Below are positions 54,970 through 63,126 of a stretch of 64,000 nt of DNA, in pieces (the first letter of the stretch is position 1; each line of letters begins with the position of its first letter). The DNA comes from Lysobacterales bacterium (GTDB taxonomy: Bacteria > Pseudomonadota > Gammaproteobacteria > Xanthomonadales > SZUA-5). Location of the stretch: assembly GCA_022844135.1 (NCBI GenBank), contig JALHMG010000018.1, positions 25,816 to 89,815 on the forward strand, given 5' to 3'. A program made the position numbers and the translations under genes. The notes beneath the pieces are model-generated. The model was not told the origin of the DNA, made no database searches, and saw only the letters and a list, made by a program, of their open reading frames with translations.

Positions 54970-56073
54970 GTGACGTCCGATCTTTACCTGGGTCTGATCT
55001 CGGGAACCAGCGCCGATGGCATCGATGCGGCACTGGTGCGTTTCGGGCATTGCCCACACGTGATCGCTGCCCACACGTTTCCGTACGATCCGAATCTACG
55101 CCAGCGGCTGCTCATGCTGATGGTAGCGGACGCGGTGTCGCTGGACGAGCTGGGCTCGATCGATGTTGAGGTAGGTCGCGCCTTTGGCGAGGCCGCAAAT
55201 GCGCTGTTAGCGATTGCGCGCGTGGCACCCGACGAGGTCGTCGCGATCGGCTCTCACGGCCAGACGATTCGCCATCGTCCGCAGCGGCCCTTCCCGTTCA
55301 CGATGCAAATCGGCGATCCGAATCAGATTGCCGAAATCGCCGGCATCCGCACCGTCGCCGATTTTCGGCGCCGCGATATGGCCGCGGGCGGCCAAGGCGC
55401 GCCGCTGGTGTGTGCGCTGCACGCCGACGTTTTCGCCGGCAATGCGCCCCGCGCCGTCCTCAATCTCGGCGGCATCGCCAACTTTACGTTGCTGGCGCCG
55501 GACCGCCCCGTGCGTGGCTTCGATACTGGCCCGGCCAACTGTTTGCTCGATGCATGGGCGCAGGAACACACTGGCCAATCGCGGGACGAGGGCGGCGCAT
55601 TTGCCGCTTCGGGTCAGGTGATCGAGCCGTTGCTGACCCGGTTGCTGGCCGAGCCCTATTTTGGCCAACCCGCACCCAAGAGTACCGGGCGCGAGCAGTT
55701 CAACTTGCGCTGGTTGCTACCCAAACTTCGCGGCACCGATCAACCGAACGACGTGCAAGCCACGCTGCTGGCGCTGTCGGCGCAAAGCATTGCCAAGGCA
55801 TTGGCGCGCGAGCAGCCCGATACCGTCGACGTCATCGCCTGCGGCGGCGGCGTGCATAACGCGCACCTGCTCGATGCGGTCCGCATCGCGCTGGAGCGAG
55901 ACTTGGGCAGGTCCGTTCCGGTATCGACCACCGCAGATCACGGCATCGACCCGGATTTCGTCGAAGCGGTTGCCTTCGCCTGGCTGGCGCGTCGCACGTT
56001 GCGCGGCGAACCCGGCAATTGCCCCGAGGTCACTGGCGCAATGGGTCCGCGCATCCTGGGAGCCGTGTTCTGA
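54970..56073 (+). CDS. anmK: Anhydro-N-acetylmuramic acid kinase
   Basis: AnmK cleaves and phosphorylates 1,6-anhydro-MurNAc to MurNAc-6-phosphate during cell-wall recycling. The 367 residues carry the phosphate-binding LGLISGTSADGIDAALV (residues 7-23), GSHGQTIRHRP (about 95), the LNLGGIANFT strand and CGGGVHNAHLL (about 295), all typical of the family. The GTG at 54970 is in frame with the conserved start. Together with amgK at 4035 it indicates the MurNAc salvage route. The stop overlaps a CTG that appears to start the DUF4256 gene. Confidence 0.95.
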   Translation: MTSDLYLGLISGTSADGIDAALVRFGHCPHVIAAHTFPYDPNLRQRLLMLMVADAVSLDELGSIDVEVGRAFGEAANALLAIARVAPDEVVAIGSHGQTIRHRPQRPFPFTMQIGDPNQIAEIAGIRTVADFRRRDMAAGGQGAPLVCALHADVFAGNAPRAVLNLGGIANFTLLAPDRPVRGFDTGPANCLLDAWAQEHTGQSRDEGGAFAASGQVIEPLLTRLLAEPYFGQPAPKSTGREQFNLRWLLPKLRGTDQPNDVQATLLALSAQSIAKALAREQPDTVDVIACGGGVHNAHLLDAVRIALERDLGRSVPVSTTADHGIDPDFVEAVAFAWLARRTLRGEPGNCPEVTGAMGPRILGAVF

Positions 56074-56612
56074 AAAGCCGCGAACGCGATGTGTTGTTGG
56101 CGACGCTGAAATCGCGCTTCGAGCGCTATCCGAATCGCCACACCGGCATTCACTGGCCGACGGTGGAAGCGCGAATCGCGGCCAATAACAAAGCGCTTAC
56201 GAGCCTTGCCGCGATGGACGCCAGCGGCGGCGAGCCCGATGTCATCGGACTCAATGAGCGTGACGAGATCCTCTATTGCGACTGCAGCGCTGAGAGCCCA
56301 GCCGGCCGTCGGAGTCTATGTTTCGACGATTCCGCGCTCGATGCGCGCAAAGAAAACAAACCAGCTGGCAGCGCCGTCGGCATGGCGGCGTCCATGGGCA
56401 TTGAGCTGTTGACTGAAGCCGACTATCGCCACCTGCAGACGCTTGGTGAGTTCGACCTAAAGACCTCCAGCTGGATCGCAACTCCAATAGCCGTCAGAGC
56501 GCTCGGCGGCGCGTTGTTCTGCGACCGCCGTTATGGTCAGGTTTTCGTCTATCACAACGGTGCACAGTCGTACTATGCAGCGCGCGGCTTTCGCGGCAGC
56601 CTGCGGATCTAA
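56070..56612 (+). CDS. DUF4256 family protein with apparent CTG start
   Basis: This 180-residue protein matches DUF4256: LLATLKSRFERYPNRHTGIHW, GGEPDVIGLNERDEILYCDC, SAESPAGRRSLCFD, ARKENKPAGSAVGMAASMGI and LLTEADYRHLQTLGEFD. Function is unknown. The homology begins just after the anmK stop. No ATG, GTG or TTG is well placed: an ATG at 56019 lies deep inside anmK. The CTG at 56070 overlaps the anmK TGA (CTGA) and has GGGAG seven bases upstream, which favours a rare CTG initiation. GTG 56091 is the alternative but would lose conserved residues. Confidence 0.8.
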   Translation: MKSRERDVLLATLKSRFERYPNRHTGIHWPTVEARIAANNKALTSLAAMDASGGEPDVIGLNERDEILYCDCSAESPAGRRSLCFDDSALDARKENKPAGSAVGMAASMGIELLTEADYRHLQTLGEFDLKTSSWIATPIAVRALGGALFCDRRYGQVFVYHNGAQSYYAARGFRGSLRI

Positions 56613-56827
56613 CTCGGACAGTCATGCGGGAGCGCGGAAAATCGCGAAGAGTGAGAGGGAAGCCGGAAGTGGAGCCGCTCAAGCTATGGAAATGACAGCG
56701 AGCAGGTTGTCAGTTCGATCTTCTCGACGATCCGACGCGTTACCAGAAAATCAGGCCTCTTCTTCGCGGCCTCATGGAATGTCCAGGCTGGTGTCCGGCC
56801 TTCTTCGCGACTAAACCAGGGAACGTC

Positions 56828-57190
56828 ATGGGTGCCAAGACTCAGTTGCTGATCGCATTTGCAGTGTTTTCGTTTCTATCGGGGGCCGCAGATCAGTACT
56901 TCTACCCTGGCCAGGAGTATCCGCCAAGCGCACTGCCATCGATGCTCATCAGCATTTTTCTGATCTTTTATTGGTATCGCCTGGACAGCGACGAAATTGG
57001 GTATCGGCGATCCGTTTGGCTTAATGTCGGTGTCATCGCCATAGCTGTCCTGGCACTGCCCTATTACTTCTTCAGAACGCGAGGTACCCGCGGGTTCGCT
57101 GCGACAGCCTTGTTCCTCCTGGCACTTGTCGCATCTGGACTGCTGACGGCTCTTGGCTCAATCGCGACTGCCCTTGTCGTCGCAATCTAA
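56828..57190 (+). CDS. Small integral membrane protein
   Basis: This is a 120-residue protein with four predicted membrane helices (LLIAFAVFSFLSGAADQYFY, ALPSMLISIFLIFYWYRL, WLNVGVIAIAVLALPYYFF, FAATALFLLALVASGLLTAL). The loop RLDSDEIGYRRS and the RTRGTRGF segment are the only charged regions. AGGGAA is six bases before the ATG at 56828. Relatives of this size with the YWYRLDSDEIGYRRS pattern occur as lone genes in proteobacteria, role unknown. Confidence 0.7.
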   Translation: MGAKTQLLIAFAVFSFLSGAADQYFYPGQEYPPSALPSMLISIFLIFYWYRLDSDEIGYRRSVWLNVGVIAIAVLALPYYFFRTRGTRGFAATALFLLALVASGLLTALGSIATALVVAI

Positions 57191-57344
57191 TGTGGTGTTC
57201 CGCGCTATTAGCGGCGACCGATCTGGGACGGGGCGACCGATCAGGGACAACCTGATCACAAGCATCGAAACTGCAACCTGCCCGTCATTGGTCGGTCACC
57301 CATGCCCCGCAGCCTAGTGGGCTGTCGCGTTCTGGAAGCACCCC

Positions 57345-59123
57345 ATGTCTGAGCAATTCACTTCCCGCCGCCGCGTGCTGCGCGGCGCCCTCGCCGTGGG
57401 CCTGGCGCCGATTGCCACCGCCGGAATCACGTCCAAAGCGCTGGCGCGCGAGCCGCTGCTCAATGTGGCCTTTACCCACGGCGTCGCCAGCGGCGATCCG
57501 CTTGCCAATCGCGTGATCCTCTGGACGCGTGCATTCGCCGAAGGTAGCGGCGAGAGTTTTTTCGTGTACTGGTCAATCTCCGATCGCGCCGACATGCGCC
57601 GGCCAGTCGGCGGCGGACTGGTGCTCGCCAGCCCCGACAACGACTGGTGCTGCAAAGTCGATGCGGCTGGCCTTGAGCCAGGCAAAACGTACTACTACCA
57701 GTTCGTCTATCGCGATAAGCGCTCGCCCGTGGGCATCACACGCACCTTGCCGGTGGGCGATGTGGCCAACATCAAGCTCGCGTTCTTCTCGTGCTCGAAT
57801 CACCCCAAAGGATTCTTCAACGTTTATCGCGAGGCGGCGCTGCGGGACGATTTGAATGCCGTACTGCACCTCGGGGACTACATTTACGAATACGGCCCCA
57901 CGGGCTATCAGACGCCTGGGCTTGCCGCGGGCCGTAACAGCATCGGTCAGGCGGTGACGCAACCGCGCATCGGGCAATTGAATCCGCGTAACGAGATCGT
58001 CACGCTGGCCGACTATCGCCAGCGATACGCGCTGTACCGCAGCGATGCGGACCTGCAGGAATTGCATCGCAAAAATCCCTGGATCACCGTGTGGGACGAT
58101 CACGAATCGACCAACGACAGCTGGCGCGGCGGCGCGGAAAACCACCAGACGAACGAAGGCTCGTGGGAAACGCGGTTGCTCGATTCCGCCCGGGCCTATC
58201 ACGAGTGGATGCCCATTCGCACCTCGCTCGATGGCAATCGATTACGCATCTGGCGTGCATTCGACTTTGGCAATCTGGCGCGCCTGGTCATGCTCGATAC
58301 GCGCATCGAAGGTCGCGATCAGTACGCGATTTCGCAGGATCAGTTTTTGTCGTTTTATCTGACCGCACGCCCCGACGGCACTTTCCCCGCCGACGTTGTG
58401 CCCGGCAGTACGCGCTCACGCCGCATGATGAGCGCCGAGCAGGAAAGCTTCATCCAGGCGCAGCTCACCGGCAGCACGCAGCCCTGGCAAATCATCGGCA
58501 ACCAGACCCTTCTGCACTTCCAGTCGGCGCCGAATTTTTCGGACACACGTGTTTTGCCTGCGCCCGTACGCGATGCGCTGGTCGCTGGCATCCAGCAACT
58601 TCTCGGCGGGCCGGCGGGCCTGGCGCAGTACAACCAACTTGCGCGCGGTGGGCTGCCGCTCTACGACTTCGTGGCCGATAGTTGGGCCGCCTACCCAACC
58701 GCTCGTACTCGATTCCTCGGCACACTGCTGCAAGCGGCACGCAATCCGCTCGTGCTCACGGGCGATAGCCACAACTCCTGGGCCGCGAATCTGCGCTTGC
58801 CCTCGGCCAACGGCATCGTCAACGTCGGTGTGGAACTGGCAACGCCATCGGTGACTTCTCCCGGCTTCGAGGAAGCCTTGCCCGATATTCCCGCCGCCGC
58901 GTTATCGGCAGTCATCGTCGAGAGCAACACCGCACCGGCGCAGGCGCGCGTCGACCAATTGGTGTACTCGGAAACAGCGCGACGCGGCTTCGTGCTGCTC
59001 GACATCACCCGCGAGCGCGCCCAAGCGCAGTGGATTCTGGTCAGCACCGCGTTCAGCACCAACTACACCGCAAGCGTCGATCGCACGCTGACGGTGCAGG
59101 CGGGCGCGCGGCGCTTTGCTTGA
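57345..59123 (+). CDS. phoD: PhoD-type alkaline phosphatase / phosphodiesterase
   Basis: This is a 592-residue exported metallo-phosphoesterase. The twin-arginine signal SRRRVLRGALAVGLAP directs folded export by Tat. The PhoD core reads FTHGVASGDPLANRVILWTR (N-terminal beta domain), AFFSCSNHPKGFFNVY, LHLGDYIYEYG, WDDHESTNDSWRGG and LTGDSHNSWAAN, supplying the Fe/Ca ligands. The enzyme releases phosphate from phosphodiesters and monoesters in the periplasm or outside. No Pho box was recognised in the 154 bases upstream. A beta-barrel protein gene follows. Confidence 0.93.
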   Translation: MSEQFTSRRRVLRGALAVGLAPIATAGITSKALAREPLLNVAFTHGVASGDPLANRVILWTRAFAEGSGESFFVYWSISDRADMRRPVGGGLVLASPDNDWCCKVDAAGLEPGKTYYYQFVYRDKRSPVGITRTLPVGDVANIKLAFFSCSNHPKGFFNVYREAALRDDLNAVLHLGDYIYEYGPTGYQTPGLAAGRNSIGQAVTQPRIGQLNPRNEIVTLADYRQRYALYRSDADLQELHRKNPWITVWDDHESTNDSWRGGAENHQTNEGSWETRLLDSARAYHEWMPIRTSLDGNRLRIWRAFDFGNLARLVMLDTRIEGRDQYAISQDQFLSFYLTARPDGTFPADVVPGSTRSRRMMSAEQESFIQAQLTGSTQPWQIIGNQTLLHFQSAPNFSDTRVLPAPVRDALVAGIQQLLGGPAGLAQYNQLARGGLPLYDFVADSWAAYPTARTRFLGTLLQAARNPLVLTGDSHNSWAANLRLPSANGIVNVGVELATPSVTSPGFEEALPDIPAAALSAVIVESNTAPAQARVDQLVYSETARRGFVLLDITRERAQAQWILVSTAFSTNYTASVDRTLTVQAGARRFA

Positions 59124-59211
59124 GCCTCCAACGCACGAACGAGCAGTTCGTGCAATCGCGCTGCCACCCTGACGCCTGCGTTCCCTTTTTGCGTTCCATC
59201 AAGGATTCGAT

Positions 59212-59850
59212 ATGTTTTTGCCTAACCGTCTCGCCGTCGCGATTGCCTGCTCGTTGGCCACCCTGCCCGCGTCCGCTGCCGACTACTACCTCGGCGCACG
59301 CGCCAGCTTCGACGATGTGTCCGATGTGGAAATCGACGCCGGCCCGATCCTCGGCGACTTGACGCTTGATCGCGGCTGGGGATTGGCTGGCGTCGCTGGA
59401 CGCAAAATGGGCGACAACTGGCGGCTGGAAATAGACGCCGCCCTGCGACGCGCCGATGCCGAGGATTTGCCGACACTGGGCCTTGAGGGCTTGAGCGGCC
59501 GGGTCGATGTGCGCACCGTGATGTTGAACGCTGTCGCCGACTTGCCGATCGACGGCTCGTCAGTTGTCCCGTATGTCGGCGCTGGCGCCGGTTGGGCCGC
59601 TGTGAAAGTCGACAACATCGACAGCGGCTTTTTGCGCATCTCCGGCGAAGACAACAGCGCCTGGGGCGCGCAAGTATTCGCCGGTATCGCCATGCCGTTG
59701 TCGAAAACCCTCACGATGACCGTTGACGCGCGCTACAACTACGTGCGTGCCGGCGGCGTGTCGTATGACATCGCTCCAGACGCGTCCTTCGAGAGCGACG
59801 CGCGCGTCAAGACGCTGAGCCTGGTGGCTGGTCTGCGTTTCGATCTTTGA
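59212..59850 (+). CDS. Outer-membrane beta-barrel protein (OmpA-like barrel)
   Basis: This 212-residue protein has a signal peptide (MFLPNRLAVAIACSLATLPA, cut after SA) and alternating amphipathic strands (YYLGARASFDDV, WRLEIDAALRRADA, VVPYVGAGAGWAAVKVD, AWGAQVFAGIAMPLS) ending in a C-terminal Phe-Asp-Leu strand (LVAGLRFDL). This is the pattern of eight-stranded barrel proteins such as the PF13505-type family. Its partner and ligand are unknown. It lies 88 bases after phoD on the same strand. Confidence 0.85.
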   Translation: MFLPNRLAVAIACSLATLPASAADYYLGARASFDDVSDVEIDAGPILGDLTLDRGWGLAGVAGRKMGDNWRLEIDAALRRADAEDLPTLGLEGLSGRVDVRTVMLNAVADLPIDGSSVVPYVGAGAGWAAVKVDNIDSGFLRISGEDNSAWGAQVFAGIAMPLSKTLTMTVDARYNYVRAGGVSYDIAPDASFESDARVKTLSLVAGLRFDL

Positions 59851-59868
59851 GCGATATCGGGCGTCATC

Positions 59869-59887
59869 GGGCGCGATGATCGCGCCC
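59869..59887. repeat. GGGCGCGAT hairpin repeat
   Basis: A perfect 9-base stem (GGGCGCGAT and ATCGCGCCC) with a single G loop lies 19 bases after the barrel-protein stop. It matches the second hairpin of the 20951-21012 element apart from the loop. It may stabilise the transcript end as a REP-type element. Confidence 0.65.
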
Positions 59888-59983
59888 AGCCGACAATTGG
59901 GGCACCCTTCATGGCGCCCAAGCGGTCAGGGCCAGTCTGTCCCTGAGTCACCAACGCTCGCGCGTTCGGACTTAACGCAGTTC

Positions 59984-60748
59984 CTAAGCTTTGCGACCCG
60001 GCGCGTCCTCGGTGTACTCCTGATGCAGCACCACCGGCTTGCCCGCCGCTCGGCGAGCGCCGATGTTGAGCAGCTCCACCAACACCGCAAACGCCATCGC
60101 GAAGTACACATAGCCTTTGGGTACCGGCTGGCCGAATCCGTCGGCGATGAGGATCACGCCGATGAGCAGCAAGAAGGCCAGCGCCAGCACTTTCACCGTC
60201 GGGTGACGCATCACGAATTCGTGGATCGCCTTGGCGAGGAACACCATCGCTGCGGTGGCAACCAGAATCGCAATCACCATGATGCTGATATGCGAGGTCA
60301 TGCCCACCGCCGTGATGATCGAGTCGAGCGCAAAGACCATGTCGAGAATCATGATCTGCAAAATCACCGCAGCGAAGGTCGCCTGCACTGCAGCGCCCTT
60401 GGCGTTGTCCGGACCTTCAAGCTTGTTATGCAGCTCGTTGACCGCCTTGTAAATCAAAAATAGTCCGCCGGCGATCAGGATAATGTCGCGCCAGGACAGC
60501 TCGTTGCCCCAGACCGTGAACACCGGCGCCGTCAGCCCCACGATCCAGGCGATCGTGAACAGCAACGCGAGGCGACTGACAGCCGCCACCCCGATGCCCA
60601 ACTGGCGCGCCAGCGCCCGCTGATGCTCCGGCAGTTTGGTAGACAGAATCGAGATGAAGATGATGTTGTCGACGCCGAGCACCACCTCCAGCGCAATCAG
60701 AGTTGCAAGGGCAATCCAGGCTTCAGGGCTGGCGATCCATTCGAACAT
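59984..60748 (-). CDS. TerC family integral membrane protein
   Basis: This is a 254-residue protein with about seven membrane helices. Family features are ALEVVLGVDNIIFISILS with the Asp pair near residue 30, and MVFALDSIITAVGMT near 122, which carry the acidic residues of metal transport in TerC/Alx-type exporters. It is related to the YgdQ/YkoY branch, thought to export manganese or calcium; specificity is not determined here. The ATG at 60748 is chosen since the first conserved helix starts 11 residues later. It is divergent from pyrC over 179 bases. Confidence 0.88.
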   Translation of the reverse strand: MFEWIASPEAWIALATLIALEVVLGVDNIIFISILSTKLPEHQRALARQLGIGVAAVSRLALLFTIAWIVGLTAPVFTVWGNELSWRDIILIAGGLFLIYKAVNELHNKLEGPDNAKGAAVQATFAAVILQIMILDMVFALDSIITAVGMTSHISIMVIAILVATAAMVFLAKAIHEFVMRHPTVKVLALAFLLLIGVILIADGFGQPVPKGYVYFAMAFAVLVELLNIGARRAAGKPVVLHQEYTEDAPGRKA

Positions 60749-60927
60749 GGGCGGGCTCGGGCGCAAAAGTGAGAAGAGCGTCAATGATCTAATGGCCATT
60801 GTGCACATTCCGTGCACCTTTCACGACCGCCTTCATCAGCCGTATGAAACCATCGCTGTCTGAGCGGTCGCCGCCCATCCCGAGCTTGCGGTAGATTGGT
60901 GGGCATTCGCTGCTGCGGAAACCTCCC

Positions 60928-62001
60928 TTGCCTGCCGACAATTCGAAAAAAAACGACTCCCAACACCTGACGATCCGCCGTCCAGACGATTGGCATGTAC
61001 ACCTGCGCGACGGTGCGATGCTCGCCTCGGTGGTGAACTACACCGCCAGGCAATTTGCGCGGGCCATCGTCATGCCGAATTTGAATCCGCCGGTGACAAC
61101 CACGGCGGCCGCGGACGCCTATCGATCGCGCATCACCGCTGCGCTGGATCCGGGGATCAAGTTCACGCCGTTGATGACCTGCTATCTCACCGACAGCATC
61201 GACGCGTCCGAGATCGAACGCGGCTTCACCACCGGCGTGTTCACCGCCTGCAAGCTTTACCCCGCCCACGCCACCACGAACTCGAGTTTCGGTGTCACCA
61301 ACGTCGAGAACATTTACCCCGTACTCGAAACGCTGCAGCGCATCGGCATGCCGCTGCTCGTGCATGGGGAGGTGACCGATAAGCACGTCGATGTGTTCGA
61401 TCGCGAAGCGGTGTTTATCGACAAGATCCTGTCGCAACTGATCGTCCGATTTCCGGCACTCAAAGTGGTGTTCGAACACATCACCACGTCCGAAGCCGCC
61501 GCCTTTGTCGAATCCGGCCCGGCAACGCTCGCCGCAACGATCACGCCGCATCATCTGGACATCAATCGCAACGCCATGTTCGAAGGTGGCATCCGCCCAC
61601 ATTTTTACTGCCTGCCCGTCGCCAAGCGCGAACATCACCGCCTCGCTTTGCGCCGCGCGGCCGTCTCCGGTTCCCCGAAGTTTTTCCTCGGTACCGATTC
61701 GGCCCCGCACGCCATCGGCGCCAAAGAATCCGCCTGCGGCTGCGCCGGCATCTTCAACGCCCCGCACGCTATCGAGAGCTACGCAAAAACCTTCGAAGAA
61801 GAAGGCGCACTCGATCGCCTGGAAGCCTTCGCGTCAGAACACGGCCCGCGCTTTTATGGCTTGGCGCTCAACAGCGAACGCATCGTCCTCGAACGCGCCG
61901 CACAGTCCGTTCCGCAACGCCTGAGCGCCGCCGATACCGAGATCGTGCCGTTCCATGCCGGCAGCACGCTGGCATGGCGATTTGCAGGGCTGGCGCCGTG
62001 A
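60928..62001 (+). CDS. pyrC: Dihydroorotase (class II)
   Basis: PyrC closes carbamoyl aspartate to dihydroorotate in pyrimidine synthesis. The 357 residues show all zinc ligands and the carboxylated lysine: WHVHLRDG (about residue 22), MPNLNPPV (about 49), [13 protein letters not shown] with the active Lys (about 110), LLVHGEV, FEHITT, TPHHL and LGTDSAPH (about 258). The TTG at 60928 is the only suitable start near the conserved [10 protein letters not shown]; a GGAA lies eleven bases before it. Other pyr genes are absent here. Confidence 0.96.
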   Translation: MPADNSKKNDSQHLTIRRPDDWHVHLRDGAMLASVVNYTARQFARAIVMPNLNPPVTTTAAADAYRSRITAALDPGIKFTPLMTCYLTDSIDASEIERGFTTGVFTACKLYPAHATTNSSFGVTNVENIYPVLETLQRIGMPLLVHGEVTDKHVDVFDREAVFIDKILSQLIVRFPALKVVFEHITTSEAAAFVESGPATLAATITPHHLDINRNAMFEGGIRPHFYCLPVAKREHHRLALRRAAVSGSPKFFLGTDSAPHAIGAKESACGCAGIFNAPHAIESYAKTFEEEGALDRLEAFASEHGPRFYGLALNSERIVLERAAQSVPQRLSAADTEIVPFHAGSTLAWRFAGLAP

Positions 62002-62601
62002 TGGCGCGCTAACCCGGATATTTCACGAGGTCGCGAGGAAATGGCTTGATTTCGTTGTTACAGCGTGGGAATCATCGAGTTGGTCGTACTGACAGAGTGT
62101 TCGCTGCCATTTCCTCGCTAACACGGCTGCGCTTCCTGCTTCGCTCCTCCGGCCAGCGCATCCATGCGCTGGCGTTCGGCGGCGCACCGCATGCGGCGCA
62201 AAATCCCGCCTCACCCTCGCTCGTTCTTTGCGCCGGACTCTTCGTTGCTCGTCGTCGCAATGGGAGAGGGGCATCGTTTGCGCGCGCAGCGCGCGATGCT
62301 CCGAGCGCCCGGCAGCTACGCTGACGGGCCGGGTCAACCATTCCGCCCGGTGCGGCGGCGCAGCCGCCGCCCGTTCGAGCGGGCGCGCCGCATGCGGCGC
62401 AAGCTTGCCCGCTCTCACCCTCCTCCCGCCTCGATTCCGGCGCAAAGGTCCGGCCTGACGGCGCAGCCGCCAGTCGTTCGAGAGGGCGCATCGCATGCGA
62501 TGCAAGCTTGCCCTCTCTCACCCTTCGCGATCTTCCGCGTTCCTCATGAAACATCCGGGCTAAGCGCATCAGCGCAAGGGCGCAATCGGTTTGGAGTTTC
62601 T
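62002..62601. other. Palindrome-rich intergenic region
   Basis: This 600-base region holds no convincing gene. It is filled with related blocks, each with a short palindrome at its centre: GCGCATCCATGCGC near 62157, GCACCGCATGCGGCGC near 62187, GCGCGCCGCATGCGGCGC near 62384 and GGGCGCATCGCATGCGATGC near 62485. The last two are followed by AAGCTTGCCC and CTCTCACCC. The same arrangement recurs with drift, so it looks like an intergenic repeat family. Frames crossing it are open only because of base bias. Confidence 0.55.
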
Positions 62602-62982
62602 ATGGCAGACGATGTCGATGACGAGAAGTACGAATTTCTGATGGATGCGATCGAAGAGCGTGTTTCAGAGCGCTTCCCGAACGGACCGGTCAGGTTCTCC
62701 GCATTTGACCACGATGATGACGGCTTGCCTGTCGACAACCCCGATGCCATCGCCATCGAAGGACCGTGTGTGCTCGTGGCAAGGCACGATCCGTTCTTCG
62801 GCGCAGGAACGGACTACCAAAGCCCGCCACTTCACTCACCGACATGGCGGGTCGTCCTGGAACACGCCAACCAGATGGTCGAAGTGACTGGCGATGAACA
62901 TCACGTATTCCTTGAAGGCGTAGCCCACCAGGAGCGCGCAATCGGAGGCGTGCCGTGCTATGAATTCGAAATGGGATCGTGA
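62602..62982 (+). CDS. Hypothetical acidic protein
   Basis: This is a 126-residue protein (MADDVDDEKYEFLMDAIEER at the start) with a strongly acidic helix, then a beta-rich remainder (VRFSAFDHDDDGLPVDNP, WRVVLEHANQMVEVTGDEHH). GGAG lies six bases before the ATG at 62602, which rejects the longer frame from 62164 through the palindromic region. No signal, membrane segment or known family is recognised. It has no coding neighbour on the same strand after it. Confidence 0.6.
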   Translation: MADDVDDEKYEFLMDAIEERVSERFPNGPVRFSAFDHDDDGLPVDNPDAIAIEGPCVLVARHDPFFGAGTDYQSPPLHSPTWRVVLEHANQMVEVTGDEHHVFLEGVAHQERAIGGVPCYEFEMGS

Positions 62983-63060
62983 TGCGTCCCTTGGCGCTAC
63001 CGCGACGACGTAGTCCTCTTCCGTCTAATTGAGGTGAGCTGGGCGAGACGAAGTCAACGG

Positions 63061-63099
63061 ATTAAAAAACGGCCGGGAAGCACATGACTTCCCGACCGT
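63061..63099 (-). terminator. Intrinsic terminator for a leftward transcript
   Basis: On the minus strand a 12-base stem with one mismatch (63069-63099; arms ACGGTCGGGAAG and CTTCCCGGCCGT, loop TCATGTG) runs directly into TTTTTT at its 3' side. This is a standard rho-independent terminator. No convincing leftward gene ends here in the window: the adjacent sequence is the repeat array, so a transcript from the array or from a gene beyond the right edge is implied. Confidence 0.75.
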
Positions 63100-63126
63100 C
63101 CGAACTTCATTCTCCGAAGGAAAAGT

